Source of the DNA: Dehalococcoidia bacterium | GTDB taxonomy: Bacteria; Chloroflexota; Dehalococcoidia; SZUA-161 | NCBI GenBank assembly: GCA_030619685.1 | Contig: JAUXAX010000028.1 | Coordinates: 1 to 22,979, forward strand | DNA: 22,979 nt | Direction: 5' to 3' | In this document: piece by piece, positions 7,665-16,646 of the stretch | Numbering within the stretch: position 1 is the first letter of the stretch | Layout of the letters: every line of letters begins with the position of its first letter | Made by a program: the position numbers and the translations under genes | Notes under the pieces: generated by a model | What the model saw: the letters and a program-made list of their open reading frames with translations, nothing else | What the model was told of the DNA's origin: nothing | The model's database searches: none

Positions 7665-7760
7665 ATCAGGATGGCATAGCCGCAACATGCCCCACTGTTT
7701 TCCACTTAGATTGCCGGATATTGAGCTGAAGACGAGATGGCTTGCTGCTTAGGGATAGCG
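7665..7760 (+). repeat. Left copy of 96-bp direct repeat flanking the protease module
   Basis: Aligns without gaps to 12611-12706, with about 76 of 96 bases identical. The first 31 bases (7665-7695) are perfectly conserved. Both copies are in the same orientation, one beyond each end of the two-gene C25 protease module. The repeat has no obvious open frame and may be a remnant of a mobile element or a recombination scar. Confidence 0.85.
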
Positions 7761-7845
7761 GGTGCTCCAAAACAGTCTCTATTGGAGAAAGCAGTCGAAA
7801 CTACGTGGTTGTTCACTGACGTTGGACTTGCCAGCATTGAATATG

Positions 7846-8808
7846 CTAGGTTTGGCTTGCTGAGGACTTTCTGCGCTTCACAACAAGCAGACTGATGAGG
7901 GCTATCAGGACAATAACGATGCCTACTACTACATAAAGCGTTGGAAATTCTGTTGGTCCCTCAAAGGCTTCAACAGTCTCTATTGCGAACGGTGCTCTAC
8001 TCCTGTCCAGCAAATTTCCTGTGGTATCGGTCAAAGTAGCTTCCACGTAATAGTACCCTTCCTCAGCGTTGCTGCTATCCCACTCGGCAACGAGGGTGGC
8101 ATCACCCGAAAGGTTCCTCAACAACCTGAGAGGCAGGCCATCTACAATCTCATCTGACCCATATCGCTTCATTGCGAAGCCGGCTACGATGTCCTGTGTT
8201 TCCCCAGCATTGTTAAGCGCGACATCGATCGTGATTGTCTCGTCTGGTTCATAAACATACTTTTCCAATGTCAAAGCTGTTATGGAAACTGTGGATAGAG
8301 TGCGTTCTATGCTGAATCTGTAGCTTCTGTAGAACCTGACTTCGGCCGTGTCAGGATTGTAGTAGAAAGGATAGACAGCAATGACCAGTGTAGCGCCGCC
8401 GTCACCATTGTCCCATAGTCTCCAGTCGAAGTCTTCTTCTGGATACCAGCCCCCGATCATCTCCACTTGCGACGCAGGTTTGTCGCTCAATATTACCACT
8501 GGCAGCCTCAAACCTGTTGTGGTCGTCAATCCAGATCTTTCTTCGAGGGTTACATCCTGAACACGCCAACCCTCAGGATAGTCAATAGATGTAACATAAT
8601 AGGGCACTCTTGGTCTGCCTTCTTCAAACAGCAAGATCTCTCCCCCGGGTATCTCTGCATAGTGCACACCACCTGATGTTGTTACCACATAATCGGGTAT
8701 GGTGATTTCTAGGGTTGTAGGTAGCTCAGCAGCGAAACCGATATAGCTAGGCAAAGCCGTTGAGAGGATGATTCCCACAATCAAGACTCTTATCATTCTA
8801 AATCTCAT
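7846..8808 (-). CDS. Membrane-anchored protein resembling a detached C25 propeptide
   Basis: A protein of 320 residues with a signal peptide (about 1-27), an extracellular part and one C-terminal membrane helix (about 290-310) ending in the basic tail KRRK, so it would stay anchored with its bulk outside. Residues 30-170 resemble the gingipain/C25 propeptide: [10 protein letters not shown] (62-71) matches the G-x-P-x-x-P region, and [20 protein letters not shown] (149-168) matches the conserved YNP-T---hydrophobic strand block. An Ig-like domain (about 175-275) follows. Its ATG overlaps the stop of the C25 protease gene by 4 bp (ATGA), so translation is probably coupled. I infer a partner, inhibitor or folding chaperone of that protease. 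The propeptide link is read by eye, so moderate confidence. Confidence 0.8.
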   Translation of the reverse strand: MRFRMIRVLIVGIILSTALPSYIGFAAELPTTLEITIPDYVVTTSGGVHYAEIPGGEILLFEEGRPRVPYYVTSIDYPEGWRVQDVTLEERSGLTTTTGLRLPVVILSDKPASQVEMIGGWYPEEDFDWRLWDNGDGGATLVIAVYPFYYNPDTAEVRFYRSYRFSIERTLSTVSITALTLEKYVYEPDETITIDVALNNAGETQDIVAGFAMKRYGSDEIVDGLPLRLLRNLSGDATLVAEWDSSNAEEGYYYVEATLTDTTGNLLDRSRAPFAIETVEAFEGPTEFPTLYVVVGIVIVLIALISLLVVKRRKSSASQT

Positions 8809-11800
8809 CGCCCTCCAAATTTGGGGTCTCCGTAGAGATTATATTCATAGACAAAGCCAAGGTAACCCCGTTCCATCTTCCTGGATTTCAGGTCGAAGAG
8901 TGCATCGCCTATCCTGGAGTCCATCGCCCAGCCTCTCCAAAACGCTTCATTTGTAGCATCTTCATTTTCGCCAGTACTCGAAACCTCGGTTGCGCCGATA
9001 TACACTGCGGCGCCGTTTCTCAAAAATGCCCTTGCTATATTCCGCCCTGGGTCATCATTGTAGTTCCCTGTCAAACACGACCAACCTAAGACAACCGGTC
9101 GGCAACTGCCAAAATTGATTGGCTCGATTGGACAACGGCTTGTCGTCCAATCATCGAGCACGCTGCCCCAGCTACCCGGCCCCCCATGACCCAGAAACAC
9201 GATGATATCTTGGTTGGGGGTTTCCTCCTTAACCTCTCTAGCTCTGCGGCGCAGCACTTCATCCCGGTTGTTAAGATAGATATAAGTCCATCCATGATCC
9301 CCACCACGGTTGCCTCTGTTGGCCTGTATGCTCTCTGCTCTCCTTAGTGCAGTCTGAATCTCGTCTTCATCGAATCCAGGCGGTATTCGACGAATACGGC
9401 CCTCGCTGTCGGTGAAAGTACTCTCTGTACCCGGTGCCAGCAAGCCCTCGCTGTAAAGTAGCCAGGCTGCTAGTTGCCTCGTAGAGTAGGCACTCAAATC
9501 AGCTTCAAAACGAGCACCTTCATTATCTGCCCCCTTAATCCTCAAAGCCTCAGCCAGCACTGTATGCTTGGTAGTGTAATAGTCCGTATGTACAATTGCT
9601 ACATTGACACCCATGCCCCTGAGTGTACTTCCTCCGCCTTCCGCGTTCATAACAGATGCCTCCCAGGTATCTTCAGGCCCACTGACTATGAGTACGTCTG
9701 AACCATTGTATCCATAGCCCGGCACCCTTCTATGGACAGAGATGCTTGTTCTGATTGGAATAGCCAGCTCGCTGGCAGTTTCGCCAATAATTCTTCCAAC
9801 CTTCAGCTCAGGCCGTCCGTCTCCAGCAATATCAGCGTAAAGATAATCAGATATGTCAATGTAGCCACCCGTATCAGGCTCAAAGAATCCTGGGCAGGCC
9901 AGACGAAAAGCTGGCACTATATCATCCTCTCCTACGATCAGCAAGTAGTCGAAGCTGCCAAGGCGCCGGTGCCAATCACCTTCAGGACTTCGCAGGATTA
10001 GCCCTCTAAGCGTAGAGTTCAACGCCCAGTCGGGAAGATAACCGAGGACACCCCACTTCTCCACGGCTAGCTCTGCCATGGTTGAAAGTAGTTCATTTAC
10101 ATCAGGAGCACTATAACGGTCAAATAGGGCTGATGGTTTGGTAACGATCAGGTAATCGGCCTCCCAAAAAGCTCGATCTATCACCGCTGAGGAACTCCAC
10201 CACGTGCCAAGCAGTGGCCCTAAAAGGTACTCCCTACCTCCAGCCTCATAGCTGACCTCAAGCACCTGACCCAATGCATAGGTGTGCGCTTCCCATGGGG
10301 AAAGGAGGACAGGCACTGCGTAATATTCAACCCTGATTGCCTCATTTGGCCGAAGGGTTCCGAGGTCACCGGTACTTATGGTACATGAATGTCCTGACGG
10401 CTCCGTGCTGACCTGGCAAGCTATTGTGCGCTCAAGGCGCCAATCTCCACCACTAAGTCTTCTACGTATCTGTGCGGTCTTCAGGCTTTGGAACCCTGCG
10501 TTGGTGTCGCTTACCTCAATACTGTTTACATCAATTTCGCCAGTATTCTCTATCGTTACCATTACATAGAAGTAATTGCCGTTTCTCTGCACATTCCTTG
10601 ATACGCTGACCTCCGGCTCAACAATACTCTGTCGTCTACTCGCCCTGCCCCAGTTATCGTGCTCATCCCTAACCCCTACCGAGATGACATGACTGCTACC
10701 GGGTTCAAGTGGGCTGGAATCCCAGAAATAGGTCTCGAACAGCGGGGTGCCGACACAGTACCCAAATTCACTTCCATAGTCTTTCTCCCACACAATCTCG
10801 CCATCAAGCTCAAACCTCAAATAGCAGATTCTCGAACCTAGCTCGTGGGTGACCCTTACACCAATCGGCACCTCTCCATAAACCTCAGCCCCCGGTTCAG
10901 GAGTTAGAATCTCCACTTGTACGGGAGAGAGTTCCTCAGCGAAGTGATTGCGGACACTACCGTGTACAGCTATTTCCTCCATATTGCCCGCAGCATCGAA
11001 CGCTTGGGCCCTAAAATCGTGGGAGCCTTCATCGAGACCCCTTGTATCGCACTCCCACTCAAAGGGAGCAGAATAGTCGGTAGAAGTGGGCTCGCCGTCG
11101 AGGAAAAAGACAACCCTATCTACACCGGTATCATCCTCCGTGTCAGGCCTAATGACTACTTCTCCGGAAAGGGCGTCTGGAATTTCGAGAAAAACAGAAG
11201 GTTTCCTATTATCTTGAGAGGACAGAGTGGTAAAGCTATGGTCTCGGCCCCTTACCGAGTTTCCATCTGAATCCACAGATTCAATCACGAAGTGATATGT
11301 AGTCTCTGCCTGTAGTCTGGTCAACCTCACGGAGTGATCCACCACTGGGTTCTGATCTTCTATATCGTAGCCGTACTTGCCACATCGACTATCGTATCTC
11401 ACCCTGCTGTTGCTGGCACCGTTTGTCTGCCAGCTTATTACTGACGAGTTGGTGGTAATCTGGGTGACGCTAGGTCCCGAGGTAATTCTCAATGATTCTG
11501 GCGTTGGCATAGGCGTAGGTGTTGGTGCGGGAGTAGGGGTGGGGCTGGGGGTAGGGCTCGGTGTAGAAGTGGGTGATGGCGTAGGTGTGGGAGTGGGAGT
11601 AGGCGTAGCAGTGGCAGTTGGTGAAGGAGTAGGCGTAGGGGTAGGTGTTGGCGTAGGAGTAGGCTGGGGTTCAACTGGCTCTGACTTCGAGTTATTCTGC
11701 TCGTTAGACTCGGTGACGTTGTCTGTGTGATCAGCGATCACTGTCACAGTTACCGGTCCGGTAATGTCCCAGGCCAGGAGATAATAGGAGCTACCTCCAG

Positions 11801-12416
11801 GGTTATCGATGCCTCCACCCGTTGTTGAAGTGGGGCTCCCAAGGTTGAAGAAGCCCTTTTCTTCCTGGTCAAAGTAAACGTTTGCCAGTGCTGACCACCC
11901 AACCGGCAGAGATGCTGAGCCGATGTTCTTTATGGTTACTGCCAGTTTGGTACCCGGGCCACATTCTATTCTGTCAACAACAAGGTCAGGCAGATCTTGT
12001 GTCCAGACTTCCTCAAGGCAGTTATTCTGCTCGTTGCTTTCCTCTATCATGTTCTGCGCCCAGTCGGCGCAGACCTCTATGGTGTGTTGCGGCTCGGTGA
12101 TCTGCCACTGATAGTCAAAGCAGCTCTGCATCTGCTCTCCCGGATCCAGAATGATGTCGCTAACCTTGTCCGTTGCTACCTGCTGCCCATCGATGGACAG
12201 GGAATTGTAGAAAGTCGCTGGCGCTGCGGCAGTCCCTACACTTCCTTGGCCGATGTTCTTAATCGTGTAGCAAATCTGGCTATCGGTGCTCCATACGTCT
12301 GTCACTACAAGGTCAGGAAGCTGCTGCTCTGCCAGGGAAGGTTGGGGGATTAGAGTCAACGAGGACAGTAGGAGCGCTGCGATGACAGCCGATGAGATTC
12401 CACGTGCAATCTTCAT
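8805..12416 (-). CDS. Secreted multidomain gingipain-like C25 cysteine protease
   Basis: A protein of 1203 residues from ATG 12416 (numbers below count from TTG 12455, 13 codons earlier). It has a signal peptide (14-42), two CARDB domains (about 46-152 and 155-258, each ending in SNEQNN), a Pro-Thr linker (263-318), an FN3-like domain (320-412), two Ig-like domains (418-500, 510-612), a CARDB/DUF11-like domain (613-750) and a C25-type catalytic domain (about 765-1216). Catalytic His1090 lies in [11 protein letters not shown] and Cys1127 in [16 protein letters not shown] near the end is also typical. Clan CD enzymes of this family cut extracellular proteins, gingipains after Arg or Lys. No propeptide precedes the catalytic domain; the next gene encodes a propeptide-like protein. 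No C-terminal sorting domain is seen. ATG 12416 fits the upstream promoter, whereas TTG 12455 lies inside it. Confidence 0.9.
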   Translation of the reverse strand: MKIARGISSAVIAALLLSSLTLIPQPSLAEQQLPDLVVTDVWSTDSQICYTIKNIGQGSVGTAAAPATFYNSLSIDGQQVATDKVSDIILDPGEQMQSCFDYQWQITEPQHTIEVCADWAQNMIEESNEQNNCLEEVWTQDLPDLVVDRIECGPGTKLAVTIKNIGSASLPVGWSALANVYFDQEEKGFFNLGSPTSTTGGGIDNPGGSSYYLLAWDITGPVTVTVIADHTDNVTESNEQNNSKSEPVEPQPTPTPTPTPTPTPSPTATATPTPTPTPTPSPTSTPSPTPSPTPTPAPTPTPMPTPESLRITSGPSVTQITTNSSVISWQTNGASNSRVRYDSRCGKYGYDIEDQNPVVDHSVRLTRLQAETTYHFVIESVDSDGNSVRGRDHSFTTLSSQDNRKPSVFLEIPDALSGEVVIRPDTEDDTGVDRVVFFLDGEPTSTDYSAPFEWECDTRGLDEGSHDFRAQAFDAAGNMEEIAVHGSVRNHFAEELSPVQVEILTPEPGAEVYGEVPIGVRVTHELGSRICYLRFELDGEIVWEKDYGSEFGYCVGTPLFETYFWDSSPLEPGSSHVISVGVRDEHDNWGRASRRQSIVEPEVSVSRNVQRNGNYFYVMVTIENTGEIDVNSIEVSDTNAGFQSLKTAQIRRRLSGGDWRLERTIACQVSTEPSGHSCTISTGDLGTLRPNEAIRVEYYAVPVLLSPWEAHTYALGQVLEVSYEAGGREYLLGPLLGTWWSSSAVIDRAFWEADYLIVTKPSALFDRYSAPDVNELLSTMAELAVEKWGVLGYLPDWALNSTLRGLILRSPEGDWHRRLGSFDYLLIVGEDDIVPAFRLACPGFFEPDTGGYIDISDYLYADIAGDGRPELKVGRIIGETASELAIPIRTSISVHRRVPGYGYNGSDVLIVSGPEDTWEASVMNAEGGGSTLRGMGVNVAIVHTDYYTTKHTVLAEALRIKGADNEGARFEADLSAYSTRQLAAWLLYSEGLLAPGTESTFTDSEGRIRRIPPGFDEDEIQTALRRAESIQANRGNRGGDHGWTYIYLNNRDEVLRRRAREVKEETPNQDIIVFLGHGGPGSWGSVLDDWTTSRCPIEPINFGSCRPVVLGWSCLTGNYNDDPGRNIARAFLRNGAAVYIGATEVSSTGENEDATNEAFWRGWAMDSRIGDALFDLKSRKMERGYLGFVYEYNLYGDPKFGGR
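11502..11669 (-). repeat. Low-complexity repeat encoding the Pro-Thr/Pro-Ser linker
   Basis: Tandem hexamer-like units encode about 56 residues of alternating Pro and Thr, Ser or Ala inside the C25 protease, between CARDB and FN3-like domains. Such linkers are extended and often glycosylated in cell-surface proteins. The antisense strand is open too and encodes a meaningless Val-Gly string. Length is likely to vary between strains. Confidence 0.9.
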
Positions 12417-12437
12417 TGCGCTAACCGGACAGCGACT

Positions 12438-12467
12438 ATTATTGGCAGCATTCAATCAGAAAGTCAA
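12438..12467 (-). promoter_or_regulatory. Candidate promoter of the C25 protease operon
   Basis: Minus-strand TTGACT (12462-12467) and AATAAT (12438-12443) are 18 bp apart. A start near 12431 leaves a short leader before ATG 12416 and rules out TTG 12455 as the initiation codon. No good Shine-Dalgarno precedes the ATG. Confidence 0.5.
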
Positions 12468-12610
12468 GATGAGGTCGTGAACGTCCAATACATGTTATAG
12501 AGCTTGGGGGCATGGGTGGCGCTCAAGATGCTCGAGACTATAGCCATTACGATTTCCAATAGCCAATATACTATATCACACACCGGCTCAGTTGGGGGTG
12601 GGTGGCAGGA

Positions 12611-12706
12611 ATCAGGATGGCATAGCCGCAACATGCCCCACACTTTTGCACTCAGAATACCAGATATTAAACTGAAGACGAGGCAAGTAGGCACATAGGG
12701 ACAGCG
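12611..12706 (+). repeat. Right copy of 96-bp direct repeat flanking the protease module
   Basis: Ungapped partner of 7665-7760; bases 12611-12641 are identical to 7665-7695. It occupies most of the gap between the protease promoter and the amidohydrolase gene. Just before it, 12577-12601 (beginning CACACACCGG) resembles 15456-15480, so this gap may hold several decayed repeats. I see no gene in 12468-12781. Confidence 0.85.
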
Positions 12707-12781
12707 AAAGATACCCAAACTGAATATTCAACGGTCTACGAGCTGTATTCCTTTCCTTGAATTAATTACGAGCTACCACAA

Positions 12782-13645
12782 TCACGGAAGCAGCCGCTCC
12801 AGATTCTTGTGGAAGATTTTCTCCTTATCGTTGTCGGAGATGCGGAGTTCGCGAGTCCATTGCAAGATGGGCTCATAGCTGTAGCCCCCTGCTCTACATC
12901 TCAGGGTTACAGGACCATCAGACCCAAAGATCACCTTGTCCGGCCCCACGGCTTTCACAGCTTTGCGAACCATGGAGGCATTTATGTAGTTTCCGGAGAT
13001 GTCCACAAAGCAGTTCTTCTCCTCTTTGATCACTTTCCAGCTCCTTTGAAAATGAGGAATTGCGATATGAGCTAGAATTAGCTTCAGACGTGGGCAGTTA
13101 GCCAGAAGCACTTCAAAGTTGCCCGTTTGGCGCCCGCCTCCCAAATGGACCAGCAGAGGTAATCCCTTTTCCTCACATCGCCGAGCAATAGGGAGTAACT
13201 CGGAGGAAAGGTCAATCCTGTGCCACCAGGCATGGCACTTGACGCCGACCATCCCTTGCTCTTCGATACCCTTCTCGAGAACCTCCATGGCATTTTTCAA
13301 CTTGGGGTTTATCACCACAAAAGCCATAAAGCGCTCAGGATATCTCGAGACAACCTGACTGACGCTGTCATTGTCCGGGTTCTGAACTATCTGTATGGTT
13401 TTCCCTCCACCTTTAAGGCAATCTCCCTTGATCAGGGACTCATAGATCCTCTTGCCAAGGGGCTGAAGTGGTGTAGAGAGTAGAAACCTCATGATAGAGA
13501 TTTGCCAGTCCGGGGTCGGTGGAATTACGCTGTTGAGGCTGGCCAGCAGCACTACCTTGTTGACACCGGATGCATCCATCAAGCGGATGTAGTCTTCTCC
13601 CGTGATCTCCTCAAGATCAAGGTGGGCATGTGCATCTATGATCAT
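12782..13645 (-). CDS. Amidohydrolase-2 family metal-dependent hydrolase
   Basis: A protein of 287 residues with a TIM-barrel amidohydrolase pattern. The N-terminal MIIDAHAHLD supplies the HxH metal pair, LVHLGGG and ILAHIAIPHF supply the later histidines, and FGSDGP the C-terminal Asp. This subgroup (amidohydrolase-2) includes decarboxylases and lactone hydrolases such as ACMSD; the substrate cannot be told here. The frame runs back to 13741, but ATG at 13643-13645 gives the family-typical start and lies downstream of a promoter (13671-13699) that the longer frame would overlap. It is divergent from the nitroreductase gene. Confidence 0.88.
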   Translation of the reverse strand: MIIDAHAHLDLEEITGEDYIRLMDASGVNKVVLLASLNSVIPPTPDWQISIMRFLLSTPLQPLGKRIYESLIKGDCLKGGGKTIQIVQNPDNDSVSQVVSRYPERFMAFVVINPKLKNAMEVLEKGIEEQGMVGVKCHAWWHRIDLSSELLPIARRCEEKGLPLLVHLGGGRQTGNFEVLLANCPRLKLILAHIAIPHFQRSWKVIKEEKNCFVDISGNYINASMVRKAVKAVGPDKVIFGSDGPVTLRCRAGGYSYEPILQWTRELRISDNDKEKIFHKNLERLLP

Positions 13646-13670
13646 AGTTAACCTACCAACTGCTTGCGAT

Positions 13671-13699
13671 ATTCTACAGTGATGTATATACTTGCGCAA
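13671..13699 (-). promoter_or_regulatory. Promoter of the amidohydrolase with a palindrome over the -35
   Basis: Minus-strand TTGCGC (13694-13699) and TAGAAT (13671-13676) are separated by 17 bp. The -35 lies inside the perfect 10-bp palindrome CTTGCGCAAG (13691-13700), a possible operator between the divergent amidohydrolase and nitroreductase genes. Confidence 0.55.
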
Positions 13700-13744
13700 G
13701 AAGTCAGCAATACTCGACCGTAAGAATATGAGGAGTAGCAAGAA

Positions 13745-14263
13745 ATGGAGCTTATGGAGGCGATTACCACAAGAAGAAGCATTCGTCAGTTTTCAGCTCA
13801 GCAGGTGGAGGGATGGAAGCTCAGTATGGCTCTGGACGCGGCACGTTGGGCTCCCTCTTCTATGAATAGTCAGCCTTGGGAGTTCATAGTTATTAGGGAA
13901 CGCAATGCCCTAGAGAGAATTGCCGAGGAGAGTACATACGGCAAACACATAGCCCGAGCGCCATTAGCCGTAGCCTTTGTGACTGACCCATCGAAGTCGA
14001 CTTGGCATGAGGTAGACGGCGCACTTGCCACACAAAATTTCTCCCTGGCCGCATGGTCTCTGGGCTTGGGGACATGCTGGACGGGGGCCATGAATCGTGA
14101 GAAAGTCAAGGAAATCCTCGGTATTCCCGCGGAGAAAAATCTGCTTACGGTCTTGCCTGTAGGGTACTCTTCGGAAGGCGGCTGGGCCCATCGGGAGGAA
14201 ATCAGCCCGCTGCTTCATTTTGAGAAATATGGCCATCGAGTAGGCAACCTTGAGACCACATAG
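13745..14263 (+). CDS. Nitroreductase-family FMN oxidoreductase
   Basis: A protein of 172 residues. The N-terminal RRSIRQF and the segment APSSMNSQPWEF are the FMN phosphate- and ring-binding motifs of the nitroreductase fold. WSLGLGTCWTG and LGIPAEKNLLTVLPVGY are the usual C-terminal blocks. Members reduce nitro compounds, quinones or flavins with NAD(P)H, or act as dehalogenases or dehydrogenases; the substrate is not evident. At 172 residues it is a short, minimal form. ATG at 13745 has GAGGAG nine bases upstream. It is one of only two clear plus-strand genes in the window, divergent from the amidohydrolase. Confidence 0.9.
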   Translation: MELMEAITTRRSIRQFSAQQVEGWKLSMALDAARWAPSSMNSQPWEFIVIRERNALERIAEESTYGKHIARAPLAVAFVTDPSKSTWHEVDGALATQNFSLAAWSLGLGTCWTGAMNREKVKEILGIPAEKNLLTVLPVGYSSEGGWAHREEISPLLHFEKYGHRVGNLETT

Positions 14264-14265
14264 GG

Positions 14266-14280
14266 GTAGCATCCGAAAAC
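14266..14280 (+). repeat. 15-bp direct repeat GTAGCATCCGAAAAC, copy 1
   Basis: Lies just after the nitroreductase stop and is repeated exactly at 14744-14758 in the same orientation. Together the copies bracket the small Cys-rich gene at 14300-14560. The flanks agree at several more positions (GG before, GT after), suggesting a longer ancestral repeat. Confidence 0.7.
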
Positions 14281-14299
14281 GGTTCTTGCGACCTTACTA

Positions 14300-14560
14300 C
14301 TAGTCGTTCATATCTTCCTGTCTGCTCTTACCGCCAGGCACGACCATGACTATTTGACCAGTAGGAGACACAAAAGTGTGGTCCCTCTCATTTTCAGCGG
14401 ATACCCGGACATGATTCTCACTTTCTTCTTGCCATTCCTCACAATTGGCACAGATAGACTTCATAGCTTCAGCGGCGGTGCAATGAAGCAGCACCCTAAT
14501 TAGTGGTGTCATCCTAACCCTGGAGCAGGTGTATAGCATTGGACAGGTTTCAGGGTTCAT
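14300..14560 (-). CDS. Cys-rich small protein of unknown function
   Basis: An 86-residue frame from ATG 14558-14560, with AGAGG about seven bases upstream. Cysteines C6, C12, C27, C37 and C40 lie in CPMLYTC...C...CANC, which could bind a metal or cluster. From memory, a CPMLYTC...VCA-C pattern occurs in short Dehalococcoidia proteins, but I cannot confirm this. The C-terminal half is polar and unremarkable. It stands alone on the minus strand between two copies of a 15-bp repeat. It could be non-coding; the ribosome site and clustered cysteines favour a gene. Confidence 0.5.
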   Translation of the reverse strand: MNPETCPMLYTCSRVRMTPLIRVLLHCTAAEAMKSICANCEEWQEESENHVRVSAENERDHTFVSPTGQIVMVVPGGKSRQEDMND

Positions 14561-14743
14561 ATGCAACCTCTTTCTCAGAGCGACTGTGGTCATATTGTGC
14601 TTTGTGTGATATACGGATGCAATCCCGCTTGAGTACTAATTTGTGGGGTGCTTTGGTCCTACTCTTGCCCTAGCTTAGAGAAATAGCGCCTACAGGAATA
14701 GCCCACAGGATATCGCATCCGTTGCTTCAAATCGTATCGGGGA

Positions 14744-14758
14744 GTAGCATCCGAAAAC
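14744..14758 (+). repeat. 15-bp direct repeat GTAGCATCCGAAAAC, copy 2
   Basis: Exact copy of 14266-14280, 478 bp downstream, within the gap between the Cys-rich small gene and the FKBP gene. The rest of 14561-14832 shows no gene. Confidence 0.7.
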
Positions 14759-14832
14759 AGTCACCTTTGAGGATAGTATGAAGCACTACAAGGCGCCGTT
14801 GTCAGACATTTTTACGAAAGCGTAACCTTATG

Positions 14833-15345
14833 CTAGAGAACCTCAACGAGTTCGATGTCAAAAACGAGGTCTTTACCAGCAAGGTGATGATTTGCATCTA
14901 TGGTTATAGTAGATTCGGTAATTTCGACTACTCTAACCCAGATTTCTCTTCCATCGGGTTGAGTTAGGGGTAACTGGTCACCTATCTCAGGCTCCCAGCC
15001 TGGGGGGAAATTACTTCTATTCGCCACTATCACCAGCTCATCCCGATACGGTCCATACGCTTCATCAGCAGGAATGACAACGGTCTTCGATTCACCTACA
15101 GTCATGCCTAAGACGGCCTGTTCAAAGCCTCGGATAACTTGCCCCTGACCTAGCGTGAACTGCAAAGGCTCACGTTCAACAGAAGTATCAAATATGGTGC
15201 CGTTGCCTAGCCTGCCTGTGTAGTGAACCTTTACCGTATCACCAATCACCGCGCTGCCCTTGCTCTCCCCTCCACCACACCCAATGCCGCCGAGAATAAG
15301 CACCAGTACCACCAGCAGGGTCAAGACACCCGTAAACTTTCTCAC
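14833..15345 (-). CDS. FKBP/SlyD-type peptidyl-prolyl isomerase lipoprotein
   Basis: A protein of 170 residues with a lipoprotein signal peptide and a lipobox-like LGGIGC (Cys23), so it is probably lipid-anchored outside the cytoplasmic membrane. The rest is an FKBP domain: VHYTGRLGNGTIFDTS, the active-site core PLQFTLGQGQVIRGFEQAVLG cut by an insert-in-flap domain, and LVFDIELVEV at the end, which is the SlyD arrangement. It would speed prolyl cis-trans isomerisation and help fold secreted proteins, for example surface proteins like those encoded upstream. The start is GTG at 15343-15345 with AAAGGAG upstream. It appears to be a single-gene unit. Confidence 0.93.
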   Translation of the reverse strand: MRKFTGVLTLLVVLVLILGGIGCGGGESKGSAVIGDTVKVHYTGRLGNGTIFDTSVEREPLQFTLGQGQVIRGFEQAVLGMTVGESKTVVIPADEAYGPYRDELVIVANRSNFPPGWEPEIGDQLPLTQPDGREIWVRVVEITESTITIDANHHLAGKDLVFDIELVEVL

Positions 15346-15721
15346 TTTGTCTCCTTTGCTCTCTCCAAATCCGCTGGCTGGGCTAGTCTATCACGAGGCA
15401 GACCCCTTGGTCAAAGCCTCCAAGAAAGTAGCAAGCCAGCGTTCCTCTTTTGCTACACACACCGGTTCGGTTGTGGGGGCATCGTAGATCAACAAAGGAG
15501 CGAAGACAGTCAGTACACAAACACCTGTCTGAAGCTAAGGTCCACACGTGAGAACGTGCGGACCTTTTTCATCCGCAAGCTACGGGACTAAACCAGGCAG
15601 GATCAGAAAATGGAACAATTATTAGGTTTTGTTATTATGCTCCACAGTTATTACTACATTTCCTTTGGCATGCCCTTTCTCCGCGTATCTATGATCCTCA
15701 GCAATTTGCTTGTATTAACTT
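15346..15721. other. Non-coding gap with an orphan plus-strand terminator
   Basis: No gene is convincing here. The segment 15456-15480 resembles 12577-12601. The arms GACAG and CTGTC near 15505-15530 could form a hairpin just before the intrinsic terminator at 15537-15569. Since both flanking genes are on the minus strand, a short plus-strand RNA is possible. Confidence 0.4.
15537..15569 (+). terminator. Strong intrinsic terminator on the plus strand
   Basis: AGGTCCACACGT pairs with ACGTGCGGACCT, with one mismatch, around a GAGA loop, and a run of T follows. No plus-strand gene ends upstream; both neighbouring genes are on the minus strand. Confidence 0.75.
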
Positions 15722-16615
15722 TCACCTGGAACTGCCAGCAGGAGGTACCAATGTGTCCAGCATCTCACCCATGTGTTCGAAAATCCAAAAGTGTCCGGCA
15801 TTTGGAATATAGATCGCCTCACAGTTTGGCATTTTACCCGCCATGTAGCGGCCCATCCCGCCAACGCCACGGTCCTCCTCGGCCTGCCAGAGGTATACCT
15901 TCATTGTGATCTCCTCCAATGGGATCGGCCAGCGCCCAGCAAGGTTAATGTCATAGGCCGAAGCGCGTCCGCCTTGACGCATACCCTGAATTCGATCCGA
16001 AGTTAGGCGCTCGCGTAATCCTAGACGGCCATAGAGGGCTTTATCTGTTTCGTTCATCTCGGTAGATACAAGCTTGATGTAGAGACCAAGAAAGTTATTT
16101 ATCAGGAATGACACAAAGCACATTTGCATCCGGGGTATCCACGGCGCTCGGGAGGACATACGGAACAGAAAACGGAGACCCGGATTTATACCCTCGGAGG
16201 ATTGTGGTGTGAATGGTCCCACACTGCCCCATAGGCCTACCGCGGTCAACCGCTCCGGTATCTTCCAGGCGCAGGCCAGGGCAGAAGGACCACCCCCTGA
16301 AGCACCGAACACAGCGAACTTATCAATCCCCAATGCATCAGCCAGCGCTATAATATCGTCCGGGTAATCTACGATGCTGTGACCGGGTGCATAGAAATCT
16401 GAGAGGCCGTAGCCAGGTCGGTCCGGCGCGATTAGGTGCAGCCCAGGCCGGAAGGGGCAATCGGGAATGAGTCCATATAGAAGCCGAGAATTTGGATTAC
16501 CGTGAAAGAGTATGACCGGCTTGCCGTCAGGGTTACCGTATTCGGCATAGCCTAGCTGCCTGCCATCGGGCAATTTCAGAATATTGGTATCCTTCAGACT
16601 ATTAGCGTTTTCCAT
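15722..16615 (-). CDS. Alpha/beta-hydrolase fold protein
   Basis: A protein of 297 residues with the alpha/beta-hydrolase signature: oxyanion-hole ILFHGNPNSR, a DRPGYGLSD segment, the nucleophile elbow FGASGGGPSAL (Ser in G-x-S-x-G), an acidic residue in QAEEDRGV and His in NAGHFWIFE. It is likely a serine hydrolase (esterase, epoxide hydrolase or related); the substrate is unknown. The frame extends to 16645, but ATG at 16613-16615 is preceded by AAGGAGG at the right distance, so I chose it. It is the last gene of an apparent four-gene minus-strand operon, 31 bp after the YdhR-like gene. Confidence 0.9.
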   Translation of the reverse strand: MENANSLKDTNILKLPDGRQLGYAEYGNPDGKPVILFHGNPNSRLLYGLIPDCPFRPGLHLIAPDRPGYGLSDFYAPGHSIVDYPDDIIALADALGIDKFAVFGASGGGPSALACAWKIPERLTAVGLWGSVGPFTPQSSEGINPGLRFLFRMSSRAPWIPRMQMCFVSFLINNFLGLYIKLVSTEMNETDKALYGRLGLRERLTSDRIQGMRQGGRASAYDINLAGRWPIPLEEITMKVYLWQAEEDRGVGGMGRYMAGKMPNCEAIYIPNAGHFWIFEHMGEMLDTLVPPAGSSR

Positions 16616-16646
16616 ATCTGTCCTCCTTGAGAAAGCCTCACCCAAC

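Noticed and set aside
11377..11730. Plus-strand frame rich in Val-Gly
   Set aside because: It is the antisense of the Pro-Thr linker in the C25 protease.
15223..15909. Plus-strand frames over the FKBP-hydrolase gap
   Set aside because: They overlap clear minus-strand genes and the terminator hairpin and lack domains.
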